A DNA stretch of 64,000 nt from Bacteroidales bacterium (GCA_017617125.1 JAFZWY010000008.1:142386-206385); one strand, 5' to 3'. Shown: positions 44,085 through 52,959, numbered from the stretch's first letter. Made by a program: numbers and translations. Notes: generated by a model from the sequence alone, not told the origin.

Positions 44085-45929
44085 ATGACAATGGAAAACA
44101 ATAAGGTTCGCATAATTCCAATAGAGGACTTTTTTCGCAATTCGGAAAAGTCGTCGTTTGACATTTCGCCCGATGGCAAGCACATTTCGTATATGGCTCC
44201 ATACAAGTCGAGAATGAACATTTTTGTAAGTGGCATCGACCTAGGTGAACCCAAGCAAATTACTTTCGAGGAGGAGCGTGATATTGCTGGTTACATGTGG
44301 GCCAACAACAATAGAATCCTTTTTATGAAGGACGATGGTGGCGACGAGAATTTCCAGCTATATGGCGTTGATGCCGATGGTACCGATATGCGTCCATATA
44401 CCAAAATGAAAGGTGTGCGCACCCATATTCTTGACGATCTCGAGGAAATCGACGATGAAATTCTAATCGAGACCAATCAGCGCAATCCTGAGATTTTCGA
44501 CCCGTACCGACTGAACCTTAAAACCGGCGAAATGACCATGCTTGCCGAAAATCCAGGCAACATCCAAGCTTGGATGACCGACCACGACGGCAAACTGCGA
44601 ATAGCCTATTCGATAGTTGATGGTGTGGACCAGGAGATGCTCTACCGCGATACCGAGGACGAGGATTTCCGTCCTGTGATCCGCACTTCGTTCAAGGAAG
44701 ATGTGTCGGCAATTGTTTTTACCGCCGACAACAAGAATGTGTATGCCATCACCAATCTCGGGCGCGACAAGTCGGCTCTGGTGCTCATGAATCCTGCTAC
44801 AGCCGAGGAACTTGAGGAGATTTTTACAAACGACCGCTACGACATTTCTGGTGTAGGATGGTCGAACCTTCATAAAAAACTTACTTCTGTTTCGTTTGCC
44901 GGACATAAGGATACTGTGCGTCATTTCTTTGACGCTGAGGCTGAGCGCATCAACCAGAGGCTGACAGAAGCATTCCCGAACCACAAGTTCGGTACAGCAG
45001 CCACCAATAAGGCCGAGGATATGAGAATAATCTATGTCGGCAACGACCGCACACGTGGCGCATATTACCTCTACGATGTCAATGCCGACAAGATTAGCAA
45101 GATTGCCGACCTTTCTCCGTGGCTGAAAGAGGAGGAATTGTCGTCGATGATTCCAGTGGTTTATACTTCGCGCGACGGCTTGCAAATCGAGGCTTACCTT
45201 ACTTTGCCGAATGGCTATACGCTCGAAACTGCGCGAAATCTGCCTACTGTTGTAATTCCTCACGGTGGTCCGTGGGCACGCGACTATTGGGGCTACGATT
45301 CGGAGGTGCAGTTCCTTGCAAATAGGGGGTATGCTGTATTTCAGATGAATTTCCGCGGCTCTACAGGGTTTGGTCGCAAGTTCAAGGAATTGTCGTACAA
45401 GCAGTGGGGACAGACAATGCAGGATGACATTACCGATGGCGTTATGTGGCTGATTGAAAATGGATATGCCGACCCGAAGCGAATTGCTATTTACGGCGGA
45501 AGCTATGGTGGTTATGCCACCTTGCAGGCATTGGTTAAGACTCCTGAACTTTTTGCTTGCGGTGTTGATTATGTAGGCGTTTCTAACTTGTTTACCTTCT
45601 TGAACACTATTCCGCCGTACTGGAAGCCAATGTTGGAGATGATGTACGAGCAGGTGGGTAATCCCGAGACCGACAAAGAGATGCTTGCCGCCAATTCGCC
45701 AGCTTTGAATGCCGATAGGATTGTACGTCCGTTATTTATTGCGCAGGGAGCCAATGATCCGCGTGTCAACAAGGCTGAATCCGACCAGATGGTAGAGGCT
45801 TTGCGCAAGCGTGGCGTGGAGGTCGATTATATGGTTAAGGACAACGAAGGCCATGGTTTCCACAACGAGGAAAACAGGTTCGAGTTTTATCATGCGATGG
45901 AGAGATTTTTGAAGAAATATTTGGAATAA
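44085..45929 (+). CDS. S9 family (prolyl oligopeptidase-type) peptidase
   Basis: The 614-residue protein has an N-terminal beta-propeller (about 20-370) with repeats such as SFDISPDGKHISYMAP. A C-terminal alpha/beta-hydrolase follows with nucleophile motif YGGSYGGYATLQA, catalytic Asp in AQGANDPRVN and His in DNEGHGFH. No signal peptide is visible, so it probably acts in the cytoplasm on short peptides. ATG 44091 is the other possible start. Confidence 0.92.
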   Translation: MTMENNKVRIIPIEDFFRNSEKSSFDISPDGKHISYMAPYKSRMNIFVSGIDLGEPKQITFEEERDIAGYMWANNNRILFMKDDGGDENFQLYGVDADGTDMRPYTKMKGVRTHILDDLEEIDDEILIETNQRNPEIFDPYRLNLKTGEMTMLAENPGNIQAWMTDHDGKLRIAYSIVDGVDQEMLYRDTEDEDFRPVIRTSFKEDVSAIVFTADNKNVYAITNLGRDKSALVLMNPATAEELEEIFTNDRYDISGVGWSNLHKKLTSVSFAGHKDTVRHFFDAEAERINQRLTEAFPNHKFGTAATNKAEDMRIIYVGNDRTRGAYYLYDVNADKISKIADLSPWLKEEELSSMIPVVYTSRDGLQIEAYLTLPNGYTLETARNLPTVVIPHGGPWARDYWGYDSEVQFLANRGYAVFQMNFRGSTGFGRKFKELSYKQWGQTMQDDITDGVMWLIENGYADPKRIAIYGGSYGGYATLQALVKTPELFACGVDYVGVSNLFTFLNTIPPYWKPMLEMMYEQVGNPETDKEMLAANSPALNADRIVRPLFIAQGANDPRVNKAESDQMVEALRKRGVEVDYMVKDNEGHGFHNEENRFEFYHAMERFLKKYLE

Positions 45930-45956
45930 ATGGATAATAGTGTCAATTGATAATGA

Positions 45957-45997
45957 AAAAAAACGGAATGTCATTCAGAACTTGATTCCGTTTTTTT
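45957..45997. terminator. bidirectional terminator between S9 peptidase and WYL genes
   Basis: An A run plus AACGGAAT is paired with ATTCCGTT plus a T run, separated by 15 nt. It lies between convergent genes and can serve both. Confidence 0.88.
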
Positions 45998-46017
45998 GTT
46001 GGTGTAATATTATATTT

Positions 46018-46953
46018 TCACCTTTTTTGTTTCCCTGTCTGTTTGCCTTTGTACATTTTTTCCATAGAATCAATGGTTTCCTTCATGCGGTTACGTAGTG
46101 AAGTCGGTTCCATGATTTCAACCTCGTTGTTCATGGTAAGGAGTTCCTGTATCAATTCGTAGGTTGTTTTTATGTCGTATTCGAAGATGGCGTATTTATC
46201 GTTTGACTTTGCCAGATTTTCCTTTTGCGAGCTATGTAGCGGAAGCGAGCGAAGGTAGCAGTCGCGGTGGCCGTATTGTTCGCCTTTGTATGCCTTTAGG
46301 ACAACGTGCTCGACTTTTGCATTGGTAATGCTTATGCCGATTATGTTTTCGAAAGTTTCGTCGGGGGCGATGTCGGGGAACTTGTATTTTTTGTCGGTAA
46401 CTTCGATTTCGTTTATTCTGTCGAGGGCGTAGATGCGGTTGCCGACCTGCGATTTGGCGTAAACATACCAGCGTTGGCGGAACAGTTTTACGCAGATGGG
46501 CTTTATCTCGAAATCGCTTTCGTGTTTTCCGAATCCCTGATACCATATATGTAGCACGGTCAGGTCGCGTATTGCCTCGATGATAGTTGTCAGGAACTTT
46601 TGTCCCGACGGGATATTTTCGAGCAGGATACGTTTTTTCAGTTGCTGGCTATCGCATACGAAGTTGTGCAGCGACATTGAGTTTAGCAGCCAGTTTTTTG
46701 TAGAGTCGGACTTGCTGTCGTCGTAGGTGATGAAGTAGTTGTATTCACCGCATCCCTCGCATTCTATGTCGATGCCGAAAATGTCGGCAATGTCGTTGAT
46801 GTGTCGCAGGAAAGTTCGTTTGCTAAGTTCCAAACCACCGTCGCGTTCGCTGCGTTGCCAGGCTTTGTTTATTTCCTTGAACGGAACACTGCCTTTTCTG
46901 CGTATGAAGTCAATTAGCCATACATAATTGGAAATCAATGATTTTGTATCCAT
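46018..46953 (-). CDS. WYL-domain transcriptional regulator
   Basis: The ATG at 46953 (MDTKSLISNYVWLIDFIRRKG) is chosen because a -7 box lies 30 nt upstream; the frame continues to 47037. The 311-residue protein has an N-terminal winged-helix region (FKEINKAWQRSERDGGLELSKRTFLRHINDIADIFGI) and a WYL core (LHIWYQGFGKHESDFEIKPIC, RQRWYVYAKSQVGNRIYALDRI). It ends in a WCX-like part. WYL proteins sense ligands or nucleic acids and often control defence loci; it borders such a block here. Confidence 0.87.
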   Translation of the reverse strand: MDTKSLISNYVWLIDFIRRKGSVPFKEINKAWQRSERDGGLELSKRTFLRHINDIADIFGIDIECEGCGEYNYFITYDDSKSDSTKNWLLNSMSLHNFVCDSQQLKKRILLENIPSGQKFLTTIIEAIRDLTVLHIWYQGFGKHESDFEIKPICVKLFRQRWYVYAKSQVGNRIYALDRINEIEVTDKKYKFPDIAPDETFENIIGISITNAKVEHVVLKAYKGEQYGHRDCYLRSLPLHSSQKENLAKSNDKYAIFEYDIKTTYELIQELLTMNNEVEIMEPTSLRNRMKETIDSMEKMYKGKQTGKQKR

Positions 46954-46982
46954 GTTGCGTTTGTCTTTTTTGTTTGTTTCTG

Positions 46983-46990
46983 CAAAACTA
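46983..46990 (-). promoter_or_regulatory. -7 box for the WYL regulator gene
   Basis: The minus strand reads TAGTTTTG about 29 nt before ATG 46953. The 33-bp-spaced repeat pair at 47044-47093 lies directly upstream. Confidence 0.5.
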
Positions 46991-47043
46991 CAAAAAAGAT
47001 ACGACAAAAAATGGCGGATGATGGAAATAGTTTGCAAATGTCA

Positions 47044-47093
47044 TTACACATTTTATGAACCATTTTGGAGTGCAATTTACACATTTTATGAAG
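47044..47093 (+). repeat. 33-bp-spaced repeat pair next to the DUF4143 ATPase stop codon
   Basis: TTACACATTTTATGAA occurs at 47044 and 47077, with CCATTTTGGA between. Virtually the same 50 bp recur at 48558-48607 beyond the start of the ATPase gene. The pair ends 8 bp from the ATPase stop codon. Confidence 0.92.
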
Positions 47094-47101
47094 ACTTCGC
47101 C

Positions 47102-48433
47102 CTATCCATTATGCACCTCTATCCATCTCTTTAGCAGGAATGCCGTAAAATACGGGAAGGTGTAGAACTTTCCGTTGAAACCTACATTTTTGTTGCAAAG
47201 TTTTATTCCGTACTTTATGTCTGGGTACGAGTCGCTCTTTATCAGATTGTTGAGCGATACGGTAGCAGCATCCTTGGCTTTCACTTCGACAGGGACAAGA
47301 CTGTTGGTGTCGCGGACGAAGAAATCCATTTCGAGCTGGGCATTTTCCTTCTTATAGTAATAAGTTGGAAGTCCCGATTTTACAAATGCTTCTGCAACAA
47401 CATTCTCGTAAATTGCCCCCTTGTATATGCCAAGGTTTTTGTTTTGGCGCAGGTCGGCAAGCGAATATTCGTCGAGGCTTGCCATAAGAAGACCGTTGTC
47501 GTGGAAATAAATCTTGTACTTTGCTTCGTCGTAGTTGCCACGCAATGGCAATTCGGGGAACGACAGGCAATAGCAGATGTTGATTATGCCCGCATCGTTG
47601 AGCCAGTCAACGCAACCGATGTATTCGCGGCTTCGGGCGTGTGCGGCAACCTTGGTGACTTGGAATTTCTTGTTTTCCTTTGCCAGAAAGACAGGAATGT
47701 TGCGATACACATTCTTTATTTTTGCCTTGTCAATTCCTCGGGCATATTTGGTGATGTCGTTTTCGTAGTCGAGAAGAAGTTGCCTTTGCATTGCAAGCGT
47801 ATCGCTATAGTTGCCAGAATTTATGAAATTGCTTACTATTGCAGGCATTCCGCCTACTGTTATGTATTCGAGAAACTTTTCGCGGAGCACATCCATTTCA
47901 AGTTGCGAAAACGGCGTGACTTCCACAAGATGCTGGAAAATGTTCTCTATGAGTTCGGGCGTATAACCTTTTGCCCACAGAAATTCCTCAAAATCGAGAG
48001 AATACATGGTAATGTCGGTTTTGTAGCCAACGCTTACCGAGGTTATTTCCTTGTAGTTGAGTCCCATCATCGAGCCGGAGCAAATCACATCGTACCGTCC
48101 GTCCTGCTTGAAGAACTTGAGACTAGTAGTGCAGTCGGGGTATTCCTGTACCTCGTCGAAGAAAATCAATGTATCGTTTTCTATGAATTTGAAGTTAGGG
48201 TTTATCAGACTAATCTGCAATACGATTTCACTGGCACCGAATCCGTTTGCAAATATTTGCTTGTATTCGGGATTAGTTACGAAGTTAATCTCAACGAACG
48301 ACTTGTAGGTTTTTCCGAACTGCCGTATCGAGTATGTTTTCCCCACTTGCCTTGCACCGCGCACAATCAACGGCATTCGGTTGGGATTGTTTTTCCAGTT
48401 GAGCAGATATTTGTCTATTTTGCGTTCCATCAT
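47102..48433 (-). CDS. AAA ATPase with C-terminal DUF4143 (PD-(D/E)XK-like) domain
   Basis: The 443-residue protein has Walker A VRGARQVGKT (24-33) and Walker B TLIFFDEVQEYPD (88-100). Sensor-like CSGSMMGL and the DUF4143 part follow (INICYCLSFPELPLRGNYDEAKYKIYFHDNGLL). Near the C-terminus, LEMDFFVRDTNSLVPVEVKAK gives D near 368 and E-V-K near 382-384, a PD-(D/E)XK-like site. The cellular role of this large family is unknown. Repeats bound the gene on both sides, with one over the promoter. Confidence 0.9.
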   Translation of the reverse strand: MMERKIDKYLLNWKNNPNRMPLIVRGARQVGKTYSIRQFGKTYKSFVEINFVTNPEYKQIFANGFGASEIVLQISLINPNFKFIENDTLIFFDEVQEYPDCTTSLKFFKQDGRYDVICSGSMMGLNYKEITSVSVGYKTDITMYSLDFEEFLWAKGYTPELIENIFQHLVEVTPFSQLEMDVLREKFLEYITVGGMPAIVSNFINSGNYSDTLAMQRQLLLDYENDITKYARGIDKAKIKNVYRNIPVFLAKENKKFQVTKVAAHARSREYIGCVDWLNDAGIINICYCLSFPELPLRGNYDEAKYKIYFHDNGLLMASLDEYSLADLRQNKNLGIYKGAIYENVVAEAFVKSGLPTYYYKKENAQLEMDFFVRDTNSLVPVEVKAKDAATVSLNNLIKSDSYPDIKYGIKLCNKNVGFNGKFYTFPYFTAFLLKRWIEVHNG

Positions 48434-48440
48434 AGCGTTT

Positions 48441-48607
48441 CACATTTTATGTACATTTTCAACCGCAAATTTACACATTTTATGAATATCTGCAAATTTT
48501 TCTAAATCATTTATAATCAATATTCCTCACATTTTATGAAGGTTTTTAGTTGTGATTTTACATATTTTATGAACCATTTTGGATGGTAATTTACACATTT
48601 TATGAAG
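48441..48607 (+). repeat. five-copy CACATTTTATGAA repeat array upstream of the DUF4143 ATPase gene
   Basis: Copies start at 48441, 48474, 48528, 48561 (one mismatch) and 48594. Spacings are 33, 54, 33 and 33 bp. The last pair reproduces the 50-bp element found at 47044-47093 on the other side of the gene. The 33-bp step is close to three DNA helical turns, so all sites would face the same side. Confidence 0.92.
48466..48473 (-). promoter_or_regulatory. -7 box for the DUF4143 ATPase gene, overlapping the repeat
   Basis: The minus strand reads TAAATTTG 32 nt before ATG 48433. It abuts one repeat copy and the next copy lies in the leader, so binding to the repeats would affect this promoter. 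Confidence 0.55.
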
Positions 48608-48616
48608 AGGAGAGAA

Positions 48617-48645
48617 TAAAAATCCCCGCTGGGAGGGGCGGGGAA
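48617..48645 (-). terminator. terminator of the PD-(D/E)XK gene at 48660
   Basis: On the minus strand a GC-rich stem (TCCCCGC / GCGGGGA) is followed by ATTTTTATT, 15 bp after the stop codon. Confidence 0.85.
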
Positions 48646-48659
48646 AAGTGAAAATTAAT

Positions 48660-49799
48660 TTATTGCTTCTTTGTTTCTTCGATTATCTTTTTCCCTAGTT
48701 CAATAATTTTGCTTTCAGCAAGTTTTTCCTGTATAACCAATGGAAGTTTTGTTAAACTTTGACTATCAATATCAATTTTCAAACTTGCATAATGTCTCCA
48801 AATATTACCATGTTTTTCCGATTCTTTTAACATTGGAAACTCATTGTTTAGTATGGCTCTAAAATGATCATGCTTGTTCTCTACACTACTTTTGACTTTA
48901 TTTTGAATTTCAAAAACAACTAATATATGGGGGCTCGAATCATTTCCTGGCCTTAGTATTCGTTTATAGAAACAGGTCAACATAACATCTTTATTACTTT
49001 TGAATATATACTTAACATACTCTTCATTCTCTCCTGTTTTTTCTTTTTTGAGTTCTAATTTTTGGCTATCTATATAATTTTTCAATACAGAGTCTTTTTT
49101 CAATGTCATAATGTCTGTAATGTATTCCTTAATAACTCTATATACATCATGAACTTTAGTAATCTTCTCTCTATTCCCAAAAAAGAAATCGGTTTCGTTT
49201 TTACCAATCATATTTGTGTGATTTTTAACGTTTTTATAAAATTCTTGCAATAAATATATGTGATAAGGTTTCGCTTCTGGCAGATACTCATGGATATTTT
49301 TCATAATCTCATTAAGAAGTTCTAAATGCGTAATACTTTGATATCTGTCAAGATTATATTTTGACAGACCTAACACTATTACTTCAACATTCTCATAGCC
49401 TTTTGCTTCAACACTTTCTTTATACAATTTTAAATCATTATTTAAAGTATGGTACACCTTGTTTTCTATAACAATAGCATTACTTTTCTTTTTGTCAGTG
49501 AGTAAAATATCAATTCTTTTTTTGTCTTTTACGACATATTCTCGGTCTATTTTAAATTCTTCAAGGAAACCTTGCTCAAGTTTTGCTGTTTTTTCTAAAC
49601 TTCGTATGAACAAGTCTTTCATATTGTGTTCTTCTTTGACATTAAAAAAGAAACTATATATGTCAGACCACATATTCTCATGGTGCGTAACTCCAGTAAT
49701 ATCCATCAATGAACGTTGCCAACCTTTGTGTTTCGGAATATCGTCAAGTTTTAGTTTATCCAACCATTCTTGACATTCTTTTATCTCTGTATCTGTCAT
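48660..49799 (-). CDS. PD-(D/E)XK nuclease family protein (PDDEXK_4-like)
   Basis: The ATG at 49799 (MTDTEIKECQEWLDKL) is preferred to ATG 49829. The 379-residue protein has HHENMWSDIYSFFFN, IRSLEKT, then KKRIDILLTDKKKSNAIVIENKVYHTLNNDLKLYKE. The D and E-N-K spacing fits the PD-(D/E)XK core. The pattern resembles PDDEXK_4 proteins of accessory loci. AT-rich codon use contrasts with core genes in the window. Substrate unknown. Confidence 0.82.
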   Translation of the reverse strand: MTDTEIKECQEWLDKLKLDDIPKHKGWQRSLMDITGVTHHENMWSDIYSFFFNVKEEHNMKDLFIRSLEKTAKLEQGFLEEFKIDREYVVKDKKRIDILLTDKKKSNAIVIENKVYHTLNNDLKLYKESVEAKGYENVEVIVLGLSKYNLDRYQSITHLELLNEIMKNIHEYLPEAKPYHIYLLQEFYKNVKNHTNMIGKNETDFFFGNREKITKVHDVYRVIKEYITDIMTLKKDSVLKNYIDSQKLELKKEKTGENEEYVKYIFKSNKDVMLTCFYKRILRPGNDSSPHILVVFEIQNKVKSSVENKHDHFRAILNNEFPMLKESEKHGNIWRHYASLKIDIDSQSLTKLPLVIQEKLAESKIIELGKKIIEETKKQ

Positions 49800-49886
49800 A
49801 ATATAATCAACATTTATTGTGAGTTGCAAATATAATCATTTTGCCCAATTATCCAACATCTTATTGCAAATTATAACCGCTTTCGC

Positions 49887-50210
49887 TCATTTTTTACATT
49901 CCATTCTAACTTCAAAAAGATCTGGATTTATCATGACCAATTCTCCGATGTTGTTTGGCAAAGCCGACAAAAATTTGCCTGATTCCGAAAACATCATGTA
50001 TTCATTACCAATATGTAATACTACAAATCCTTCTCCGAAACTGCAACCCTTGTAGGAATCTTCCGTCACTTTTTGTGCGTCTAAAAATACCGATTTCTTT
50101 GGTTTGTCGGTATATGTTATACTCATGTAGGGCAAACTTACTGTTTGTGGTTGGTTCATGGAGAAATCCTCCAACCGAGTGAACGATACTTTAGCTTTCT
50201 TAATTGTCAT
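49887..50210 (-). CDS. small hypothetical protein
   Basis: The 107-residue soluble protein (MTIKKAKVSFTRLEDFSMNQ...) is probably mostly beta-strand, with GCSFGEGFVVLHIGNEYMMF near the C-terminus. No family is recognised. It is a single gene between the nuclease-like gene and a hairpin repeat at 50245. Confidence 0.6.
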   Translation of the reverse strand: MTIKKAKVSFTRLEDFSMNQPQTVSLPYMSITYTDKPKKSVFLDAQKVTEDSYKGCSFGEGFVVLHIGNEYMMFSESGKFLSALPNNIGELVMINPDLFEVRMECKK

Positions 50211-50244
50211 AGTTCTATCGCTTTAGTTTTATTGCGCAAACATA

Positions 50245-50281
50245 GAATAATCATACGCCAAAATGTGTCGTATGATTATTC
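50245..50281. repeat. 13-bp perfect hairpin, island repeat copy 1
   Basis: GAATAATCATACG (50245-50257) is inverted exactly at 50269-50281 with loop CCAAAATGTGT. It lies between two minus-strand genes and may terminate the one at 50330. The core ACGCCAAAA-n-TGTCGTA recurs at 51499, 52971 and 54984; the left flank GCAAACATAGAATA recurs at 51486. Confidence 0.85.
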
Positions 50282-50329
50282 TTTTGAAAATTATTTGCTG
50301 GTTATTGAAATGCTCGTCCATCAAAAGTC

Positions 50330-51007
50330 TTACTTGTAATGAATTTTATAATCCATTTTAACATTTACTTCGATATGGAAATCTCTAACATATATGAAGT
50401 CTGACAATGCAAACATAGTATGTTCAAACAAATCATGGAAAGGCATAATTAGGTGTAAATCCTTTGTCAAATTAGTGTCAAGCCCTTCGTTCCAATTTGG
50501 TGTTTTTGTTGATATCCCGATGTAATTGTCAAAAGTTTCTTTTTCTATATTATCCAAATAAAGGCTAGGGTATATTCCATAACTATATTCTTGATGTAGG
50601 TCATTGTCGGTTAGTGCCTCCCATAAAGTTGATTGGCTATACGCCACTTTGCTTTTTTCTCCAGATAACGGATGTTTTTGGGGATAATTAGTATCAAACC
50701 ATAGACTAGCAACAATATCACGATGTTCATAGTTGATTTTCTTGTGAATGTCGGAAACTAGTTCCCACATGTTAAGAAAAGCAGCTTTCAAAGCGTCATT
50801 AAACGATACAATATCTGACAATAATTCGTTTTCATGTTTCATCAATTCGCCATTGATAATTTGCTTGCGCCGATTCATCGAATAATCAAGCACACAGCGC
50901 ATTCGTTTAGGCTCAATATTGCCGGTGTACTTTTTTTCATACATATCGCAAATCCATTTTTCAAGTCCCTGTATTTCTGTAGTTGTCAAAATCTTAACTA
51001 TTTCCAT
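50330..51007 (-). CDS. hypothetical protein
   Basis: The 225-residue protein from ATG 51007 (MEIVKILTTTEIQGLEKWICDMYEKKY) has a helical N-terminal half and a C-terminal half with DLHLIMPFHDLFEHTMFALSDFIYV. No family is recognised. The longer frame to 51061 is less likely because the next hairpin/terminator follows closely. AT-rich codons match the rest of this block. Confidence 0.65.
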   Translation of the reverse strand: MEIVKILTTTEIQGLEKWICDMYEKKYTGNIEPKRMRCVLDYSMNRRKQIINGELMKHENELLSDIVSFNDALKAAFLNMWELVSDIHKKINYEHRDIVASLWFDTNYPQKHPLSGEKSKVAYSQSTLWEALTDNDLHQEYSYGIYPSLYLDNIEKETFDNYIGISTKTPNWNEGLDTNLTKDLHLIMPFHDLFEHTMFALSDFIYVRDFHIEVNVKMDYKIHYK

Positions 51008-51097
51008 TTCGTTATGTAGTTTTACGTTATAGACAACAAAGGAATATGCTATGTCCGCCAAATCTTGTCACACCTTACTTTTTTTCATCAAAAAGGT

Positions 51098-51127
51098 ACA
51101 AAAAAGGCGCACAACAATGCACGCCTT
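51098..51127 (-). terminator. terminator of the small gene at 51153
   Basis: On the minus strand AAGGCG / CGCCTT (12-nt loop) is followed by TTTTTTG, 26 bp after the stop codon. Confidence 0.78.
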
Positions 51128-51152
51128 AATCAAAATCTGGAAGTTTCAGGAA

Positions 51153-51377
51153 TCAGTTGAGTTTTTCTACCACGAAGAGGCTAGCGTTGCCGAGGGCATT
51201 AGCCTTCTTTAAATCAACTCCGTACTTTGTCATGAAAGCCTTTGCAATTTCTTCCTTTGCCTTTGGGTTGCTGAACGGAGCAACTGTCGGTGATAAAACT
51301 TCTACTGACAATCCCTTCTCAATGTGCACGCCGTTTACATTGCTCTCGTGCTTGGTTGTAATTCTTAATAAAGCCAT
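51153..51377 (-). CDS. small protein, DUF6140-like
   Basis: The 74-residue protein reads MALLRITTKHESNVNGVHIEKG, then SVEVLSPTVAPF and FMTKYGVDLKKANALGNASLFVVEKL. The opening and the YGVDLKKA block recall small Bacteroidetes proteins catalogued as DUF6140; this is from memory and tentative. Function unknown. It has its own terminator and shares a 44-bp upstream block with the nuclease gene at 53023. Confidence 0.65.
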   Translation of the reverse strand: MALLRITTKHESNVNGVHIEKGLSVEVLSPTVAPFSNPKAKEEIAKAFMTKYGVDLKKANALGNASLFVVEKLN

Positions 51378-51436
51378 AACTTAAACAATAACAGGACTTC
51401 TATTTTAAACATTATTGCGCTGCATTCTCCTTTTTT

Positions 51437-51480
51437 GCCGAAGTCCATTTAAACAGAATCAGAGAAAAACAGCCCAGAAT
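51437..51480 (-). repeat. shared upstream block, copy 1
   Basis: TGCCGAAGTCCATTTAAACA and the following bases recur at 54447-54490 with few changes. Copy 1 begins 60 bp upstream of the start of the 51153-51377 gene and copy 2 begins 57 bp upstream of the 53023-54390 gene. A common promoter or operator is likely. Confidence 0.75.
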
Positions 51481-51485
51481 TCGGA

Positions 51486-51526
51486 GCAAACATAGAATAT
51501 ACGTATGCCAAAACATGTCGTATGAT
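51486..51526. repeat. island repeat copy 2
   Basis: GCAAACATAGAATAT, then ATGCCAAAACATGTCGTATG, matches copy 1 at 50236-50275 over about 40 bp. The stem is shorter here (ATACG / CGTAT). It ends at the stop codon of the zinc-peptidase gene. Confidence 0.8.
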
Positions 51527-51910
51527 TTAAGTTTTTCCCATTTCTTCCATCACTTTCTTCTTCATTTCCTCCATCCTTGCAAGTCGCTCGTTTGTGCGGT
51601 CGTTCTGTTTTTGGTGTGTTGGGTCGAAATGGTCGAGAAGGTCGTAGAACTCACGACGGTGGTTGGGGTAGATGATGTGGCACAATTCGTGGAAAATCAC
51701 ATGTTGCTGAAACTTCGATGGCATCTTCGCCAGCGCCTTGCTTAGACTAATTTTTGCAGGAGTGCAACCATAACAAAGCCCCCAAGTTTTCTTGTTCTTG
51801 CCAATGCGCATTATTGGGTGCGGTATATGAGGAAATTCCGCCGAAAACTTATTCCAGCAATCCTCGAAAACAGGACTAAGTATTTGATATTCCGTTTTGT
51901 TTGCTTTCAT
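51527..51910 (-). CDS. SprT/YgjP-like zinc metallopeptidase
   Basis: The ATG at 51910 overlaps the stop of the upstream gene (ATGA). The 127-residue protein has the zinc motif HELCH in QQHVIFHELCHIIYPNHRREFYDLLDHFDP, with a possible third histidine in that second block. KTWGLCYGCTPAKISLS precedes it, as in YgjP/DUF45 and SprT-type domains. It is only the catalytic core. Coupling to the 350-residue partner suggests they act together. Confidence 0.85.
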   Translation of the reverse strand: MKANKTEYQILSPVFEDCWNKFSAEFPHIPHPIMRIGKNKKTWGLCYGCTPAKISLSKALAKMPSKFQQHVIFHELCHIIYPNHRREFYDLLDHFDPTHQKQNDRTNERLARMEEMKKKVMEEMGKT

Positions 51911-52959
51911 CGCTCCGACTCCCTTTCCCATCTTATGTATTTTTGCTCGTTTGTTATCCGAAATGCATTGTCGATATTGTTTACAGCTTTTACAGCCTCG
52001 GCAAGCATATCTAGTCGCTTGTTGACTACCTCTATTGAACGGTAAGGAAGCGACAACTTAAACATTCTTGCCTTTTCGAGCTTGATATAGAGCGTAATCG
52101 ACTGATTGTTTGGCGTGATGTTGTATTCGTAGCCGAGCTGTTTCATCTTTTGTTTTATTAGTGTCTTGACGCCCATTTCCTTTATCTCATGCGACTTTTT
52201 CAGTTTTTCGTACTCGTATTCCCATTGCTCGCACTCATCAATCCAAGCTGGCATAAGATTGTCAATCCTCTCTAGAAACCTCATATCAATTTCCACTTCG
52301 CGAAAACTATTACAGCAATCATTACGCGCATTGATTTTAATCATAATATCCCAGTGGTTGTTTTTTTCTACACTAATGTTTTTTAATGATGCGTTTGCTT
52401 CTGGGAATTGTTTGTTGAAACTACTCCAGACTAAATTCTTTTTTTCGCGACACCCCATAAGTTGCACATTTAGTCTATTTGACAATATACGACCAATACT
52501 GGTACCGTTTAACACAGACTCGCGTTCTTCTTTCCTGATTTCATTTTCGTATAGAGCAGTCTGCCGAGCCATCATATCGGCAAATTCCTTTTCCCATTCT
52601 GGCATCAGGCGGTTGGTTTCCTTCATAAATTCCACAATATTGGGGATGTCACTTATATAGAACCAGCCCTTATCTTTTGCGCCTATGTACTTTCGTCGTC
52701 CTGAGTTGCCAATCCTAAAATCGACATTCTTCATTTCTATTAAAAAGTCTGAATATATTGTTGCTTCAGGGAAGTATTTCTTTATCGTATCTATTAGATT
52801 TTTGTTCTTAACTTCCATTTTTGGAAGGCTCGAATCATTTCCTTGCCGACCAAATAACTCCTTGGCCTTTTCCCAGTAAAACTCTCTGCGAATTTTATCT
52901 GGTTGATACACAACATTATTCACAAAATCCTTAACGTCCATATCTTTTTTTGTGGGCAA
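51907..52959 (-). CDS. hypothetical protein with duplicated domain
   Basis: The 350-residue protein seems to contain a duplicated module. The first copy has NLIDTIKKYFPEATIY and ends in NRLMPEWEKEFADM; the second has NLVWSSFNKQFPEANASL and ends in DNLMPAWIDECEQWEYE. An earlier REFYWEKAKELF element and a C-terminal region of about 90 residues flank these. No family is recognised. It is translationally coupled to the downstream zinc peptidase gene by a 4-bp overlap. Confidence 0.7.
   Translation of the reverse strand: MPTKKDMDVKDFVNNVVYQPDKIRREFYWEKAKELFGRQGNDSSLPKMEVKNKNLIDTIKKYFPEATIYSDFLIEMKNVDFRIGNSGRRKYIGAKDKGWFYISDIPNIVEFMKETNRLMPEWEKEFADMMARQTALYENEIRKEERESVLNGTSIGRILSNRLNVQLMGCREKKNLVWSSFNKQFPEANASLKNISVEKNNHWDIMIKINARNDCCNSFREVEIDMRFLERIDNLMPAWIDECEQWEYEYEKLKKSHEIKEMGVKTLIKQKMKQLGYEYNITPNNQSITLYIKLEKARMFKLSLPYRSIEVVNKRLDMLAEAVKAVNNIDNAFRITNEQKYIRWERESER

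Noticed and set aside
48441..48607. Regularly spaced CACATTTTATGAA repeats as a CRISPR array
   Set aside because: Repeats are only about 13 bp, the spacing includes one 54-bp step, intervening sequence is partly repeated too, and no cas gene is near.
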